DNA of 64,000 nt from CAWJMD01 sp963700925 (GTDB lineage: Bacteria; Actinomycetota; Actinomycetes; Actinomycetales; CAWJMD01): positions 3,100,001 through 3,164,000 of the forward strand of contig OY969553.1 in the NCBI GenBank assembly GCA_963700925.1. Direction: 5' to 3'. A program made the position numbers and the translations under genes. Below, one piece after another: positions 31,514-40,749 of the stretch. Within the stretch, counting starts at the first letter, position 1, and each line of letters starts with the position of its first letter. The notes beneath the pieces are model-generated. The model made no database searches. It was not told where the DNA came from and saw nothing but the letters and a program-made list of their open reading frames with translations.

Positions 31514-33492
31514 GCGGTGGTCTCTCGGTCTTGCGGCACGCTGAGACCGTGTCCGACACCGCCGTCGCGCCAGGTGGGGCGCGGCGGCGGCGTCTTGGGC
31601 GAGGCAGGCTCTCCCGGCTCGCGCGGCTCAGAGGTCCCCGTCCTCGCCTGAGCCGCTGGGCGGCAGTGCCCTGGCTGGCCCCCAGCCTTCTCCTGATCGC
31701 CGGGGTGATCGCCTTCCCGGCGTTCGAGATGGTGCGCACCTCGCTCCTGAGCATGGACGCCATCGGTGTCAGCCACGGGTTCGCAGGCCTGGACAACTAC
31801 CGGCGGATGCTGTCCGAGCCGGCTCTCGACGACGTGGTGCGCAACACCGTCCTGTGGGTGGTCGTCGTGGTCGGCGTCACCGTCCTGCTGTCTCTGGCGA
31901 TGGCGCAGTTCCTCAACAAGCGGTTCGTCGGACGCCGGATGGTGCGCTGGGCGCTGATCGTGCCGTGGGCGGCGTCGCTCGTGATGAGCGCCACCGTCTG
32001 GCGCTACATCCTCGAGGGCTCCTACGGGATGCTGAACCGGATCCTCGACGACCTGGGGCTGATCAGCGCGCCGATCGAGTGGTACAAGGACGAGGCGCTG
32101 GGGTTCTGGTGCCTGATCGTCGTCGGCATCATCGTCTCGATCCCGTTCACGACCTACGTCGTCCTCGCAGGTCTCCAGACCGTGCCGGAGGAGCTGTACG
32201 AGGCGGCACGGATCGACGGCGCCGGAGCGTGGCGCACCTACCGCAGCGTCACGCTCCCGCTGCTGAAGCCCGCACTGCTCGTCGCGGTGGTGCTCAACGT
32301 GATCTACGTCTTCAACTCGTTCCCGCTGATCTGGATCATCACCGGCAAGATCCCCGGCCACGACACCGACACCACGATCACGTTCGCCTACAAGATCGCC
32401 TTCCGCGAGCAGCTCGACACCGGACAGGCCGCCGCGCTCTCGGTGCTCAACGTCGTGCTTCTCCTTGTCGTCGTGGGCATTTACCTCGCCCTGGTCGGGT
32501 GGGACGGCACCGGCGCCCCACGTCGAGGACCGGTCGCGCGAGCCCTCGGTCTGCCCCGAGAGGCAATGGAACGGCTCGCCGAGGCGACACGCCAACGAGT
32601 GGCGCCGCTGCGGGCCAAGGCCCGAAAGGCGTCGCGCCCGAAGGCAGAACGAGCCGTGCGGGGTTGGTCCCTGGTGCGGCCCGTCGCGCTGCCTACAGTC
32701 GGTGCCGCGCTGGGGCTCTTCTTCCTCGCGCCCTACGTCTTCATGTTCCTCGGCTCCGTGAAGTCGGACGCGGACCTGTTCGGCACACCGGCCACGTACC
32801 TCCCGACGGAGTGGGTGTGGTCCAACTGGGTCGACGTGTGGGACAAGATCGCGCTCGCGTCGTACCTGCGGGTCAGCCTCACCGTCGCGGTCGCGTCCAC
32901 GGCCCTCGTGCTCGTCGTGGCGTTGCCGGCTGCGTACTTCAGCGCCCGGCACGAGTTCCGCGGACGCCGTGCCTTCCTCTACCTCGTCCTCATCACGCAG
33001 ATGTTCGCGCCCGTGGCCCTGGTCGTCGGCATCTACCGAGAGTTCGTGCTGCTGAATGGAGTCGGTGCCTACTGGGCCATCATCGTGACGGACGCGGCGT
33101 TCAACCTCGCCTTCGCGATCTGGATCATGAATGGCTACTTCTCCACGATCCCGGTGGAGATCGAGGAGGCTGCGATGATCGATGGGCTCGGACGGCTGCG
33201 CGCCCTGCTGCGAGTCATCCTCCCGATGGCCAAGCCCGGGGTCGTGACGGCCGTGATCTTCACGTTCATCCAGGTCTGGAACGAGTTCGTGGTGGCTCTG
33301 ACACTCTTCAACGACCCGACGCGCAACCGGCAACCCCTGACGGTCGGGGTCCAGCAGTTCGTCGGCCTCGGGAGAACCGAGTACCAGTACCTGTTCGTCG
33401 CCGCCTGCATCACGATCGTCCCGGTCGTCATCCTGTTCATCGCGGTCGAGCGGCACCTCGTGGCCGGCCTGACCGCAGGAGGTGTGAAGTGA
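31510..33492 (+). CDS. Fused two-permease CUT1 ABC transporter membrane protein
   Basis: 660 residues where separate MalF- and MalG-type permeases of about 300 each are usual. Half 1 (residues 45-330) opens with VPWLAPSLLLIAGVIAFPAFEMV and carries an EAA loop, EELYEAARIDGAGAWRTYRS, near residue 226. A basic linker (about 330-395) follows, then half 2 with LGLFFLAPYVFMFLGSVKS and EAA loop EIEEAAMIDGLGRLRALLRV near 551. Each EAA loop meets an ATPase subunit, so the single chain should replace the heterodimer. No ATPase gene is in the operon; a shared MsiK-like one elsewhere is likely. Confidence 0.92.
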   Translation: MSGGLSVLRHAETVSDTAVAPGGARRRRLGRGRLSRLARLRGPRPRLSRWAAVPWLAPSLLLIAGVIAFPAFEMVRTSLLSMDAIGVSHGFAGLDNYRRMLSEPALDDVVRNTVLWVVVVVGVTVLLSLAMAQFLNKRFVGRRMVRWALIVPWAASLVMSATVWRYILEGSYGMLNRILDDLGLISAPIEWYKDEALGFWCLIVVGIIVSIPFTTYVVLAGLQTVPEELYEAARIDGAGAWRTYRSVTLPLLKPALLVAVVLNVIYVFNSFPLIWIITGKIPGHDTDTTITFAYKIAFREQLDTGQAAALSVLNVVLLLVVVGIYLALVGWDGTGAPRRGPVARALGLPREAMERLAEATRQRVAPLRAKARKASRPKAERAVRGWSLVRPVALPTVGAALGLFFLAPYVFMFLGSVKSDADLFGTPATYLPTEWVWSNWVDVWDKIALASYLRVSLTVAVASTALVLVVALPAAYFSARHEFRGRRAFLYLVLITQMFAPVALVVGIYREFVLLNGVGAYWAIIVTDAAFNLAFAIWIMNGYFSTIPVEIEEAAMIDGLGRLRALLRVILPMAKPGVVTAVIFTFIQVWNEFVVALTLFNDPTRNRQPLTVGVQQFVGLGRTEYQYLFVAACITIVPVVILFIAVERHLVAGLTAGGVK

Positions 33493-34718
33493 AGGAGCAC
33501 CTGGCCCCGCCGCCCGCTGCCACGGCTACGGGTCGCCGGGCGCCGGCCCCCCTGATCTCGCCGGCGATGGCAAGCCGCGTCAACCGCGCCCGCGTGCTGC
33601 AGGCTCTCTACGACATCGGGCCGCTGTCGCGGGCCGACCTCGCCCGGCTGACCGGCGTGACGCGCGCGACGATCGGCGCGATCGTGTTGCCCCTGATCGA
33701 CCGGGGGCTGCTCGTCGAAGGTGACCCGGCACCGGTGGACGCATCCGGGGGAAAGCCCGCCCGGCCGCTTCTCTTCTCCCCGGACAGCTGGCCGATCGGA
33801 GCCGTCCACCTGCGTCCCGGACGGATCGACGCGGCACTGCTGAGCGCGGGCGGCCAGATCCTCGCGACGGCCAGCGAACGGTTCCCGGCCACCACCCGCG
33901 ACACCGGCCGCGTGGTCGACGGCGTCGTCTCCGCACTGACGGCGGTGCTGCCGCCCGACCGCACGCAGGTCTTCGGCGTCGGCATCGCCGTCGGCGGCAT
34001 GGTCGACACCGACACGGGCACGATCGTCAAGGTGAACCTCGCCCCCGGCCTGTCCGGGATCCCGCTCGGACCGCTGGTCGCCGAGAAGGTCGGCCTTCCC
34101 GTCTATCTCGACCTGCACCCGCGCGCGCAGGCGCTCGGAGACCGCTGGTTCGGGCAGGGCCGTGGCGTCTCGTCGTTCGCCTCCATCTACACCGGTGAGG
34201 CCATCGGTGTCGGCATGGTGCTCGACGGAATGGTGCATCGCGGCCCGGCCGGCGCAGGCGGCGAGATCGGCCACACCGTGGTCAACATGGGTGGAATCGA
34301 GTGTCGCTGTGGGCAGTTCGGCTGCTGGGAGACCATCGCGACCCACCGGTGGCTGAGGGTGGAGGCGGCACGGCTGCACCTGCCGTCCGCAGGCACGATG
34401 ACGACCGGCCCGCTGGCACGGCTGGCCAGCAAGGGGCACCCCGGTGCCGCGGACCTCTTCGACCAGTACGCCCGCAACCTCGCGGTCGGCATCGCCAACC
34501 TGCAGCAGATCCTGGCGCCCGGCCTGTTCATCCTGCACGGCGATGCGGTGGCCGGCGGCGAGGCGTTCCGCGGCGCGATCGAGCAGCACGTGCGCGCGGG
34601 CATCCCCGAGCACCCAGGCGGGGCACCGCAGATCGCCTTCACCGCGCTGGAGGACAGCGCGACCCTGCACGGCGCCGCGGCCTTGGTGCTGTCCCACTCG
34701 CTTCAGCTGGCGGTCTGA
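33489..34718 (+). CDS. ROK family transcriptional regulator
   Basis: 409 residues. N-terminal winged helix: RVNRARVLQALYDIGPLSRADLARLTGVTRATIGAIVLPLIDRGLL (about residues 25-70). The sugar-kinase-like ROK domain follows, with GVGIAVGGMVDTDTG, GEIGHTVVNMGG and the zinc motif CRCGQFGCWE. ROK regulators bind a sugar or sugar phosphate and control uptake operons; this one probably governs the ABC genes it follows. GTG at 33489 overlaps the permease stop. An alternative role as a kinase is unlikely given the DNA-binding domain. Confidence 0.9.
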   Translation: MKEHLAPPPAATATGRRAPAPLISPAMASRVNRARVLQALYDIGPLSRADLARLTGVTRATIGAIVLPLIDRGLLVEGDPAPVDASGGKPARPLLFSPDSWPIGAVHLRPGRIDAALLSAGGQILATASERFPATTRDTGRVVDGVVSALTAVLPPDRTQVFGVGIAVGGMVDTDTGTIVKVNLAPGLSGIPLGPLVAEKVGLPVYLDLHPRAQALGDRWFGQGRGVSSFASIYTGEAIGVGMVLDGMVHRGPAGAGGEIGHTVVNMGGIECRCGQFGCWETIATHRWLRVEAARLHLPSAGTMTTGPLARLASKGHPGAADLFDQYARNLAVGIANLQQILAPGLFILHGDAVAGGEAFRGAIEQHVRAGIPEHPGGAPQIAFTALEDSATLHGAAALVLSHSLQLAV

Positions 34719-35485
34719 TGGCGGTCCTGGACCGGTTCCGGCTGGACGGCAAGGTCGCGCTGGTCACCGGGGGCAGCCGAGGCATCGGCGCTGCCCTCGC
34801 CGTGGCCGTCGCGGAGGCCGGTGCCGACGTCGCCATCACCGCCCGCGAGCCCGACCTGGCAGAGCGCGCGCTCGTGCGGCTGCGCTCGCTCGGGGTCAGA
34901 GCCGTGGCCACCGACACCGACGTCACCGACCCTCAGCAGGCGGCGGCGATGGTCGCGTCGGTCACCGACGAGCTCGGCCCGATCGACGTGCTCGTCAACA
35001 ACGCCGGCATCAGCCTAGGGTCACCGGCGCTGGACGTCACCGAAGCAGACTGGCAGCGGGTGCTCGACATCAACCTCACCGGTGTCTGGCGCTGCTCTCA
35101 GCTCGTCGGCGAGCAGATGGTCGGACGGGGGACCGGCACCATCGTCAACGTCGGCTCGATGTCGGCACTCATCGTCAACCGGCCGCGCTGGCAGCCTGCG
35201 TACCTGGCGTCGAAAGCGGCGGTGCACCAGCTGACCCGCGCGCTCGCTGCCGAGTGGGCTCCGCACGGCATCCGCGTGAACGCCCTGGCACCGGGCTACA
35301 TCCTCACCGAGCAGTCACCGGTCGACCAGCCCGAGTACCAGCCCTGGTGCGTCGAGCCGGCGGCGATGCGCCGCTACGGAACGCCGGACGAGCTCGGGCC
35401 GGCGACAGTGTTCCTCGCGAGCGACGCGTCCAGCTTCATGACCGGCGCCGTCCTGGTGATCGACGGCGGCTACACGCTGTTCTGA
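34718..35485 (+). CDS. Short-chain dehydrogenase/reductase in the sugar operon
   Basis: 255 residues, classical SDR: ALVTGGSRGIGAALAVAVA, VLVNNAGIS, Ser in VNVGSMSAL, Tyr-Lys in AYLASKAAVHQLTRALAAEW, and the common end FMTGAVLVIDGGYTLF. It resembles sugar/polyol dehydrogenases such as gluconate 5-dehydrogenase or sorbitol dehydrogenase. Its place after a sugar importer and ROK regulator suggests oxidation of a sugar or sugar acid, but the substrate is not readable. Start overlaps the ROK stop (TGATG); the end overlaps convergent galK by 16 bp. Confidence 0.85.
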   Translation: MAVLDRFRLDGKVALVTGGSRGIGAALAVAVAEAGADVAITAREPDLAERALVRLRSLGVRAVATDTDVTDPQQAAAMVASVTDELGPIDVLVNNAGISLGSPALDVTEADWQRVLDINLTGVWRCSQLVGEQMVGRGTGTIVNVGSMSALIVNRPRWQPAYLASKAAVHQLTRALAAEWAPHGIRVNALAPGYILTEQSPVDQPEYQPWCVEPAAMRRYGTPDELGPATVFLASDASSFMTGAVLVIDGGYTLF

Positions 35486-36657
35486 GAGCAGCGCTCCGCC
35501 GCCGCCGCTGCGACCGCGCGCACGAACGCCGGCAGCGCCAGGCCGGCATCCGCGAACGCTGTCTCGACCGCGGCACTGACCGCCCCGAGATCACCTGCGG
35601 GCACGAGGGCGACGATGGAGCCGCCGAACCCGCCGCCGGTCATCCGTGCCCCGAAAGCCCCTGCCGCGCGGGCCGTCTCGACAGCCAGGTCCAGCTCGGC
35701 GCTCGACACCTCGTAGTCGTCGCGCAGCGACTCGTGCGAGGCGTCCATCAGCGGGCCGACGTCGGCGAGCAGGTCGGCCCGCAGCAGGTCGGTGAACTCC
35801 CGCACCCGCGCGATCTCGGTGACGACGTGCCGCACGCGTGGCACCAGGGCGGGGTCGCTCGCGCCGAGGCGCCGCTCCGCGTCGTCGAGATCCTCGACCT
35901 CGCGCAGGGTCGTCACGCCGAGCAGCTCAGCGGCGCGCGTGCAGTCGCGCCGTCGAGCCGCGTACTCGCTCTGCACGAGCCGGTGCGGGGCTCTGGTGTC
36001 GCACACCAGCAGAGCCAGGCCGGCCTCGTCGAGGTCGAGCGGAGCGTGCTCGACGTGGTGGTCGCGGCAGTCCAGCAACAGCGCGTGACCAGCGCGGGCG
36101 CGCAGGCTCACGGTCTGGTCGAGCCCGCCGGTCGAGGCGAGGGCGATCTCGTTCTCCGCGCGCACGCAGGCAGCGGCCAGCGCTGCCCGTCCGTCGTCGT
36201 CGGTGTCGAGGCCGACGAGCTCGGCCACCGCCAGCGCGAGCGAGCACTCCAGGGCAGCCGAGCTCGACAGTCCGGCGCCCATCGGCACCGCTGAGTCGAC
36301 TGCGACGTCCACCCCGGGCACGTCGACACCGTCCTCGCGCAGGGCCCACAGCACGCCGGCGAGGTAGCCGGCCCACCCCGGGGGCGAGCCGGGTGCGATC
36401 TCGGTGAGCGGGCCCTCCCACGGCTCATCCGGCTGCTGGGCGCTGACGAGTCGGACTCGTCCGTCGTCGCGACGACGGACTGCCGCAAACGTGCTGTGGG
36501 GCAAGGCGATCGGCATGCAGAGCCCGGCGTTGTAGTCGACGTGCTCCCCGATCAGGTTGACCCGGCCGGGGGCACGCCAGACGCCCTCGGGCGCCCCTCC
36601 GAAGGCGCGCGCGAACTGGTCGGCGACGGCGGTGTCGAGGCTTCGGGCACCGCTCAC
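35470..36657 (-). CDS. galK: Galactokinase
   Basis: 395 residues, GHMP kinase making galactose 1-phosphate. Signatures: WRAPGRVNLIGEHVDYNAG (galactokinase motif near residue 30), the ATP loop PMGAGLSSSAALE (about 125) and MTGGGFGGSIVAL near the C-terminus. Last gene of the minus-strand order GH42-deoR-galT-galK, coupled to galT by a GTGA overlap. GTG start at 36657. Confidence 0.94.
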   Translation of the reverse strand: MSGARSLDTAVADQFARAFGGAPEGVWRAPGRVNLIGEHVDYNAGLCMPIALPHSTFAAVRRRDDGRVRLVSAQQPDEPWEGPLTEIAPGSPPGWAGYLAGVLWALREDGVDVPGVDVAVDSAVPMGAGLSSSAALECSLALAVAELVGLDTDDDGRAALAAACVRAENEIALASTGGLDQTVSLRARAGHALLLDCRDHHVEHAPLDLDEAGLALLVCDTRAPHRLVQSEYAARRRDCTRAAELLGVTTLREVEDLDDAERRLGASDPALVPRVRHVVTEIARVREFTDLLRADLLADVGPLMDASHESLRDDYEVSSAELDLAVETARAAGAFGARMTGGGFGGSIVALVPAGDLGAVSAAVETAFADAGLALPAFVRAVAAAAAERCSQNSV

Positions 36658-37760
36658 GAGGCGACGTCACGCAGTCGGTCGGCGATCCGCTCCGGGGTCG
36701 TGTCGTTCACCCACGCTCCCATGCCCGACTCCGAACCGGCGAGGTACTTGAGCTTGCCGGGTGCCCGCAGCACCGAGAACGCCTGGAGGTGAAGGCGTCC
36801 CAGCTCTCGCATCTCACCGACGGGCGCCTGGTGCCACCCCGCGATGTACGGCAGGCGGTCCACGCCGTCGTAGTATCGGTCGAGCCGCTGCATCAGCTCC
36901 AGGTACACCTCGGCCAGCTCCTCGCGCTCGCCCGAGTCAAGGGCTGCCAAGTCGGGCACGTCGCGGTGCGGGGCCAGGTGCACCTCGACGGGCCACCGTG
37001 CAGCGGCAGGCACGTAGGCCGTCCACTGCTCGCCGGACAGAACCACCCGGGTGCCTGCCTTGCGCTCGGCGTCGAGCACGTCGCGCAACAGCAGCCCCCC
37101 ACCGGCGCTGCGGTGCTCTGCCGCCCGCTGCAGCAGAAGTGACGACCGCGGCGTCACGTACGGGTACGCGTAGATCTGCCCGTGCGGGTGGTGCAGCGTG
37201 ACGCCGATCTCCTGACCGCGGTTCTCGAAGCAGAAGACCTGGCGGACACCCTCGAGGTCGGAGAGCTCAGCGGTGCGGTCGGCCCAGGCGTCGACGACGG
37301 TGCGGGCCCTCTCGGTCGACAGGTGGGAGAAGGACGTGTCGTGCTCACTCGCGAAGCAGATCACCTCGCACCGGCCAGCCGCGGGCAGCACCGGCCACAT
37401 CGAGTCGCCGTCCAGCATGTCGGGCGTGTACGCCGACTCGATCGAGAACGAGGGGAAGCGGTTCTCGAAGACCACGACGTCGTAGTCGTCGGAAGGGATC
37501 TCAGAGGGTGCGCCAGGTCGGGTCGGACACAGCGGGCACTCGTGGGTCGGTGGCCGGTTGGGCCTGTTCATGCGGTGCGCCGCCATGGCGACCCACTCGC
37601 CGCTGAGCGGGTCCCGGCGCATCTGGCCCGCCTCCTCACGGGGACCCAGCGTGCGTGCGTCGGCGACCGCGCGCACCTGCGCGCCGCTTGCGAAGGGCTC
37701 GCTGTCGTCGAAGTACACGATGGCTCGCCCGTCGGCGAGGCGGTGCTCGGAACGCCTCAC
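36654..37760 (-). CDS. galT: Galactose-1-phosphate uridylyltransferase
   Basis: 368 residues. Transfers UMP from UDP-glucose to galactose 1-phosphate. Active-site motif HHPHGQIYAYPY with nucleophile His193; Zn-type Cys pair in HECPLCP; start of family fold at RRDPLSGEWVAMAAHRMNRP; ENRFPSF and the second His region GWHQAPVG. GTG 37760 overlaps the regulator's stop and precedes VRRSEHRLADG; a longer open frame upstream is inside the regulator gene and not used. Confidence 0.93.
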   Translation of the reverse strand: MRRSEHRLADGRAIVYFDDSEPFASGAQVRAVADARTLGPREEAGQMRRDPLSGEWVAMAAHRMNRPNRPPTHECPLCPTRPGAPSEIPSDDYDVVVFENRFPSFSIESAYTPDMLDGDSMWPVLPAAGRCEVICFASEHDTSFSHLSTERARTVVDAWADRTAELSDLEGVRQVFCFENRGQEIGVTLHHPHGQIYAYPYVTPRSSLLLQRAAEHRSAGGGLLLRDVLDAERKAGTRVVLSGEQWTAYVPAAARWPVEVHLAPHRDVPDLAALDSGEREELAEVYLELMQRLDRYYDGVDRLPYIAGWHQAPVGEMRELGRLHLQAFSVLRAPGKLKYLAGSESGMGAWVNDTTPERIADRLRDVAS

Positions 37761-38554
37761 GAGGCAGCTCGCCGGCCCGGACCGGTGATGATCACCCGGT
37801 CGACGTGGCTCTGAAGCACCTCCCGTGCAGGGACGGGCAGCAAGGCGTCCGAGACCAGGACGTCGACCTCGTCGAGGCCCGCGATCGTGCTGAGCCCGAC
37901 CACCCCCCACTTCGTGTGGTCGGCAACGACGACGCAGCGACGAGCTGTCGCCAGCAGGGCCCGGTTCGTCTCGGCCTCGACCATGTTGGGGGTCGTGAGG
38001 CCCGCCGAGACGTCGAGTCCGTGCACGCCAAGGAACAACCAGTCGACGTGCAGCGTGTGAAGGGACCCGACCGCCACCGGGCCGACCAGCGCGTCGGAGG
38101 GCGTCCGCGTACCGCCTGTCAGGACGACCGTGAGGTCGGACCGCCCGCTCTCGTGCAGCAGCTGCGCAACCGGGATCGAGTTCGTGACGACGGTCAGGTC
38201 GGGCACGTGGCGCAGCTCGCGAGCGACCTCGTACGTGGTGGTTCCAGCCGAGATCGCCACCGCCGCACCAGGTTCGACCAGCTCCACCGCAGCGCGGGCG
38301 ATGGCCCGCTTCTCCTCCGTCTGCAGGGACGACTTGACCGTGAAGCCCGGCTCGTCGGTGCTGTGACCACTGACCGCCGTGACGCCACCGTGTACCCGCT
38401 CCACCAGACCGCGCGCAGCAAGCACCTCGATGTCGCGACGGATCGTCATGTCGGAGACACCGAGCAGCTCCACGAGCTCCGACACGCGAGCGGCGCCGTA
38501 CTGTCCGACGCGCTCGAGGATGCGGTCCTGCCGCTGGCTGGCGAGCACGCTCAC
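37757..38554 (-). CDS. DeoR/GlpR family regulator of the gal operon
   Basis: 265 residues. DeoR helix-turn-helix: QRQDRILERVGQYGAARVSELVELLGVSDMTIRRDIEVLAARGLVERVHGG (residues 6-56, read in parts). The sensor domain has ISAGTTTYEVARELRH, VVTNSIPVA, LTGGTRTPSDALVGP and VVVADHTKWGVVGL, the phosphosugar-binding pattern of the family. It likely represses the beta-galactosidase-galTK operon. GTG 38554 overlaps the beta-galactosidase stop (GTGA); a second GTG at 38548 has a better placed GGAGG and is possible. Confidence 0.9.
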   Translation of the reverse strand: MSVLASQRQDRILERVGQYGAARVSELVELLGVSDMTIRRDIEVLAARGLVERVHGGVTAVSGHSTDEPGFTVKSSLQTEEKRAIARAAVELVEPGAAVAISAGTTTYEVARELRHVPDLTVVTNSIPVAQLLHESGRSDLTVVLTGGTRTPSDALVGPVAVGSLHTLHVDWLFLGVHGLDVSAGLTTPNMVEAETNRALLATARRCVVVADHTKWGVVGLSTIAGLDEVDVLVSDALLPVPAREVLQSHVDRVIITGPGRRAAS

Positions 38555-40536
38555 CCCTCCCTGACCACGGCGACGCGGCCGGCCTCTAGCAGCAGCGAGT
38601 CGACCTCGCCCTCGCTGACCAGGTCGTAGCCGCGCACCGCCAGCTCGACGGGAGCATCGGTGTGGTTGATCACGAAGAGCCAGGACGCACCCGGGCCGAC
38701 ACGCCGGACGACCTCCACGCCCGCCGGCACCGGCACGGTCGCAGAGACCCCGCCAGCGGACAGGATCACTGAGAGCAGCTCGGTCAAGCCGCCCGGGTCG
38801 AGGCGCGTCGCCACGTACCAGGCTGCGCCAGAACCGGTCTCGCGCCGCGTGGTCGCCGGCACACCGGTCAGCGGGCCGGACGCGTAGCGCGCGAGGGCCT
38901 TGGCGTCGGTGACCTCGAGCTGCTCGGTCCACAGCGACCCGCTCGTGCCGTCGTCCAGCGTCACCGTCTCGCCCGGTGCCAGCGGGAAGAACTCCTCCAC
39001 CAGCACTCCCAGCAGGTCGCGGAAGGCTCCCGGGTAGCCGCCCAGGCGCATGTGGTCGCTCTCGTCGACGATGCCCGAGAAGTAGGTCACCAGCACCTGC
39101 GCGCCCGCCGCCGCCACCGCCTCCAGCCGGCCGGCGAGGTCGTCGGCGCAGAGGTACAGGGTGGGCACGACCACGACGCGGTACCTCGACAGGTCGGTGC
39201 TCGGGTGCACGACGTCAGCCGTCACGCCGAGCGAGCGCAGGGCGGCGTGCACGTCGTGCGCCACCTGGCCGTACTCGACCGCGGACGAGGGGTGCGACGG
39301 CAGCTGGCAGGCCCATCCGGCCTGGTAGTCCCAGAGCAGCGCCACGTCCGACCGGACGCGCGAGCCGGCCACCTCGCCGATGCGCTCGCAGATCGCGCCG
39401 AGTTCGGAGACCTCGCGAAAGACCTTGGTATCAGTGCCTGCGTGCGGCAGCAGGGCCGAGTGGAACTTCTCCGCGCCCGCCCTCGACGCGCGCCACTGGA
39501 AGAACCCGAGCGTGTCCGCTCCGCGCGCCACGTGCGCCAGCGAGGTGCGGAGCAGCTGGCCGGGCGCCTTGGCGCGGTTCACCGGCTGCCAGTTGACGGC
39601 GCTGGTCGCGTTCTCCATCAGCACCCACGGCCCGCCACCCGCCAGCCCGCGAGTCAGGTCGGCCGCGAAGGACAGCTCGGCGGCCGGGTCTTCGAGCGCG
39701 CCGTCGAGGTAATGGTCGGTGCTGATGACGTCCTGCTCGGGCGCCCACTGCGTGTAGTCGAGCTTGCGGAACTTGTCCAGCGTCATGAAGTTCGTCGTCA
39801 CCGGCACGCCGGGCGACAGCCGCAGCAGCACAGCGCGCTCGGCCCTGTACTGGGCGAGCAGCGTGTCGGAGCCGAACCGTGAGAAGTCCAGCGACTGGCT
39901 CGGGTTGGGGATCGTGGTGCTGCGCCGCGGCGGGAGCACCTGTGACCACGCGGTGTAGCGCTGGCTCCAGAACGACGTTCCCCAGGCGTCGTTGAGGGCG
40001 TCCAAGGTCTCGTAGCGCTCCGTCAGCCACGTCCTGAACGCCTGGGCGCAGGTGTCGCAGTAGCAGGGCAGGTTGTGGCACGCGTACTCGTTGGAGACGT
40101 GCCACATCGCCAGCGCCGGGTGGTCGTGGTAGCGCCGCGCCATCTGCTCGGCGAGGGCGACGGCGTGCTCGGTGAAGACCGGCGAGCTGGGGCACCAGGT
40201 CTGGCGGCTCCCCGGCCACAGCGTGCGCCCGTCGACGTCGACCGGCAGCGTCTGCGGGTAGGCCTCCGAGAACCACGGGGGTGGCGACGCCGTGCCGGTG
40301 GCGAGGTCGACGGCGATGCCGCCGTCGTGCAGGAGACCGAGAATCTCATCGAGCCAGCCGAACTCGTACTCGCCGGGCGCAGGTTCGAGCCAGGACCATG
40401 AGAAGACCCCGACCGTGGCGAACGTGACGCCTGCCCGCTGCATCAGCGCCACGTCCTCCGGCCACACCTCGCGCGGCCACTGCTCGGGGTTGTAGTCCCC
40501 ACCCAGGGCGATGCGGTCGCTCGGCCAGTCGCGCAT
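38551..40536 (-). CDS. Beta-galactosidase, GH42
   Basis: 661 residues. Cleaves terminal beta-galactosides such as lactose or galacto-oligosaccharides in the cytosol. TIM barrel opens at GGDYNPEQWPREVWPEDV; acid/base Glu150 in WHVSNEYACHN; nucleophile Glu308 in WVLMENATSAVNWQP. The Cys cluster NLPCYCDTCAQAF just after the acid/base is the zinc site of many GH42 enzymes. The trimerisation domain and C-terminal beta domain follow. First gene of the operon with the DeoR regulator, galT and galK; divergent from the second sugar importer over 213 bases. Confidence 0.93.
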   Translation of the reverse strand: MRDWPSDRIALGGDYNPEQWPREVWPEDVALMQRAGVTFATVGVFSWSWLEPAPGEYEFGWLDEILGLLHDGGIAVDLATGTASPPPWFSEAYPQTLPVDVDGRTLWPGSRQTWCPSSPVFTEHAVALAEQMARRYHDHPALAMWHVSNEYACHNLPCYCDTCAQAFRTWLTERYETLDALNDAWGTSFWSQRYTAWSQVLPPRRSTTIPNPSQSLDFSRFGSDTLLAQYRAERAVLLRLSPGVPVTTNFMTLDKFRKLDYTQWAPEQDVISTDHYLDGALEDPAAELSFAADLTRGLAGGGPWVLMENATSAVNWQPVNRAKAPGQLLRTSLAHVARGADTLGFFQWRASRAGAEKFHSALLPHAGTDTKVFREVSELGAICERIGEVAGSRVRSDVALLWDYQAGWACQLPSHPSSAVEYGQVAHDVHAALRSLGVTADVVHPSTDLSRYRVVVVPTLYLCADDLAGRLEAVAAAGAQVLVTYFSGIVDESDHMRLGGYPGAFRDLLGVLVEEFFPLAPGETVTLDDGTSGSLWTEQLEVTDAKALARYASGPLTGVPATTRRETGSGAAWYVATRLDPGGLTELLSVILSAGGVSATVPVPAGVEVVRRVGPGASWLFVINHTDAPVELAVRGYDLVSEGEVDSLLLEAGRVAVVREG

Positions 40537-40661
40537 GGCGCTCAGGGTGCCCGCTCTGGGTCGAGTAAGTCAACAGAAACCAACACCTACGAGTTGTCCT
40601 GGGGCCGCACCGCCCTACAGGACGCCAGGTAACTCCCGTGTAACGGAGTGAAAACTAGGTC

Positions 40662-40690
40662 TTGACAGGGGATGCTGCACCGACGACAGT
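40662..40690 (+). promoter_or_regulatory. Promoter of sugar ABC operon 2
   Basis: TTGACA (40662-40667), 17-bp spacer, GACAGT (40685-40690), the same layout as 30052-30080. The gap 40537-40749 also holds, on the minus strand for the GH42 operon, TGTTGGTTTCTGTTGACTT, a TGTTG direct repeat that might be a DeoR-type site; I could not place the minus-strand -10 with confidence. Confidence 0.5.
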
Positions 40691-40749
40691 CATCCGAAGC
40701 GTTGAGCGATTTTGTGTGAACCTGTCCGAAGGTGTGTCTAGGAGGCGTC

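Noticed and set aside
31854..33488. Plus-strand frame running from the permease gene into the ROK gene
   Set aside because: Its first 540 residues are an out-of-frame shadow of the permease; only the part from GTG 33489 is the ROK regulator.
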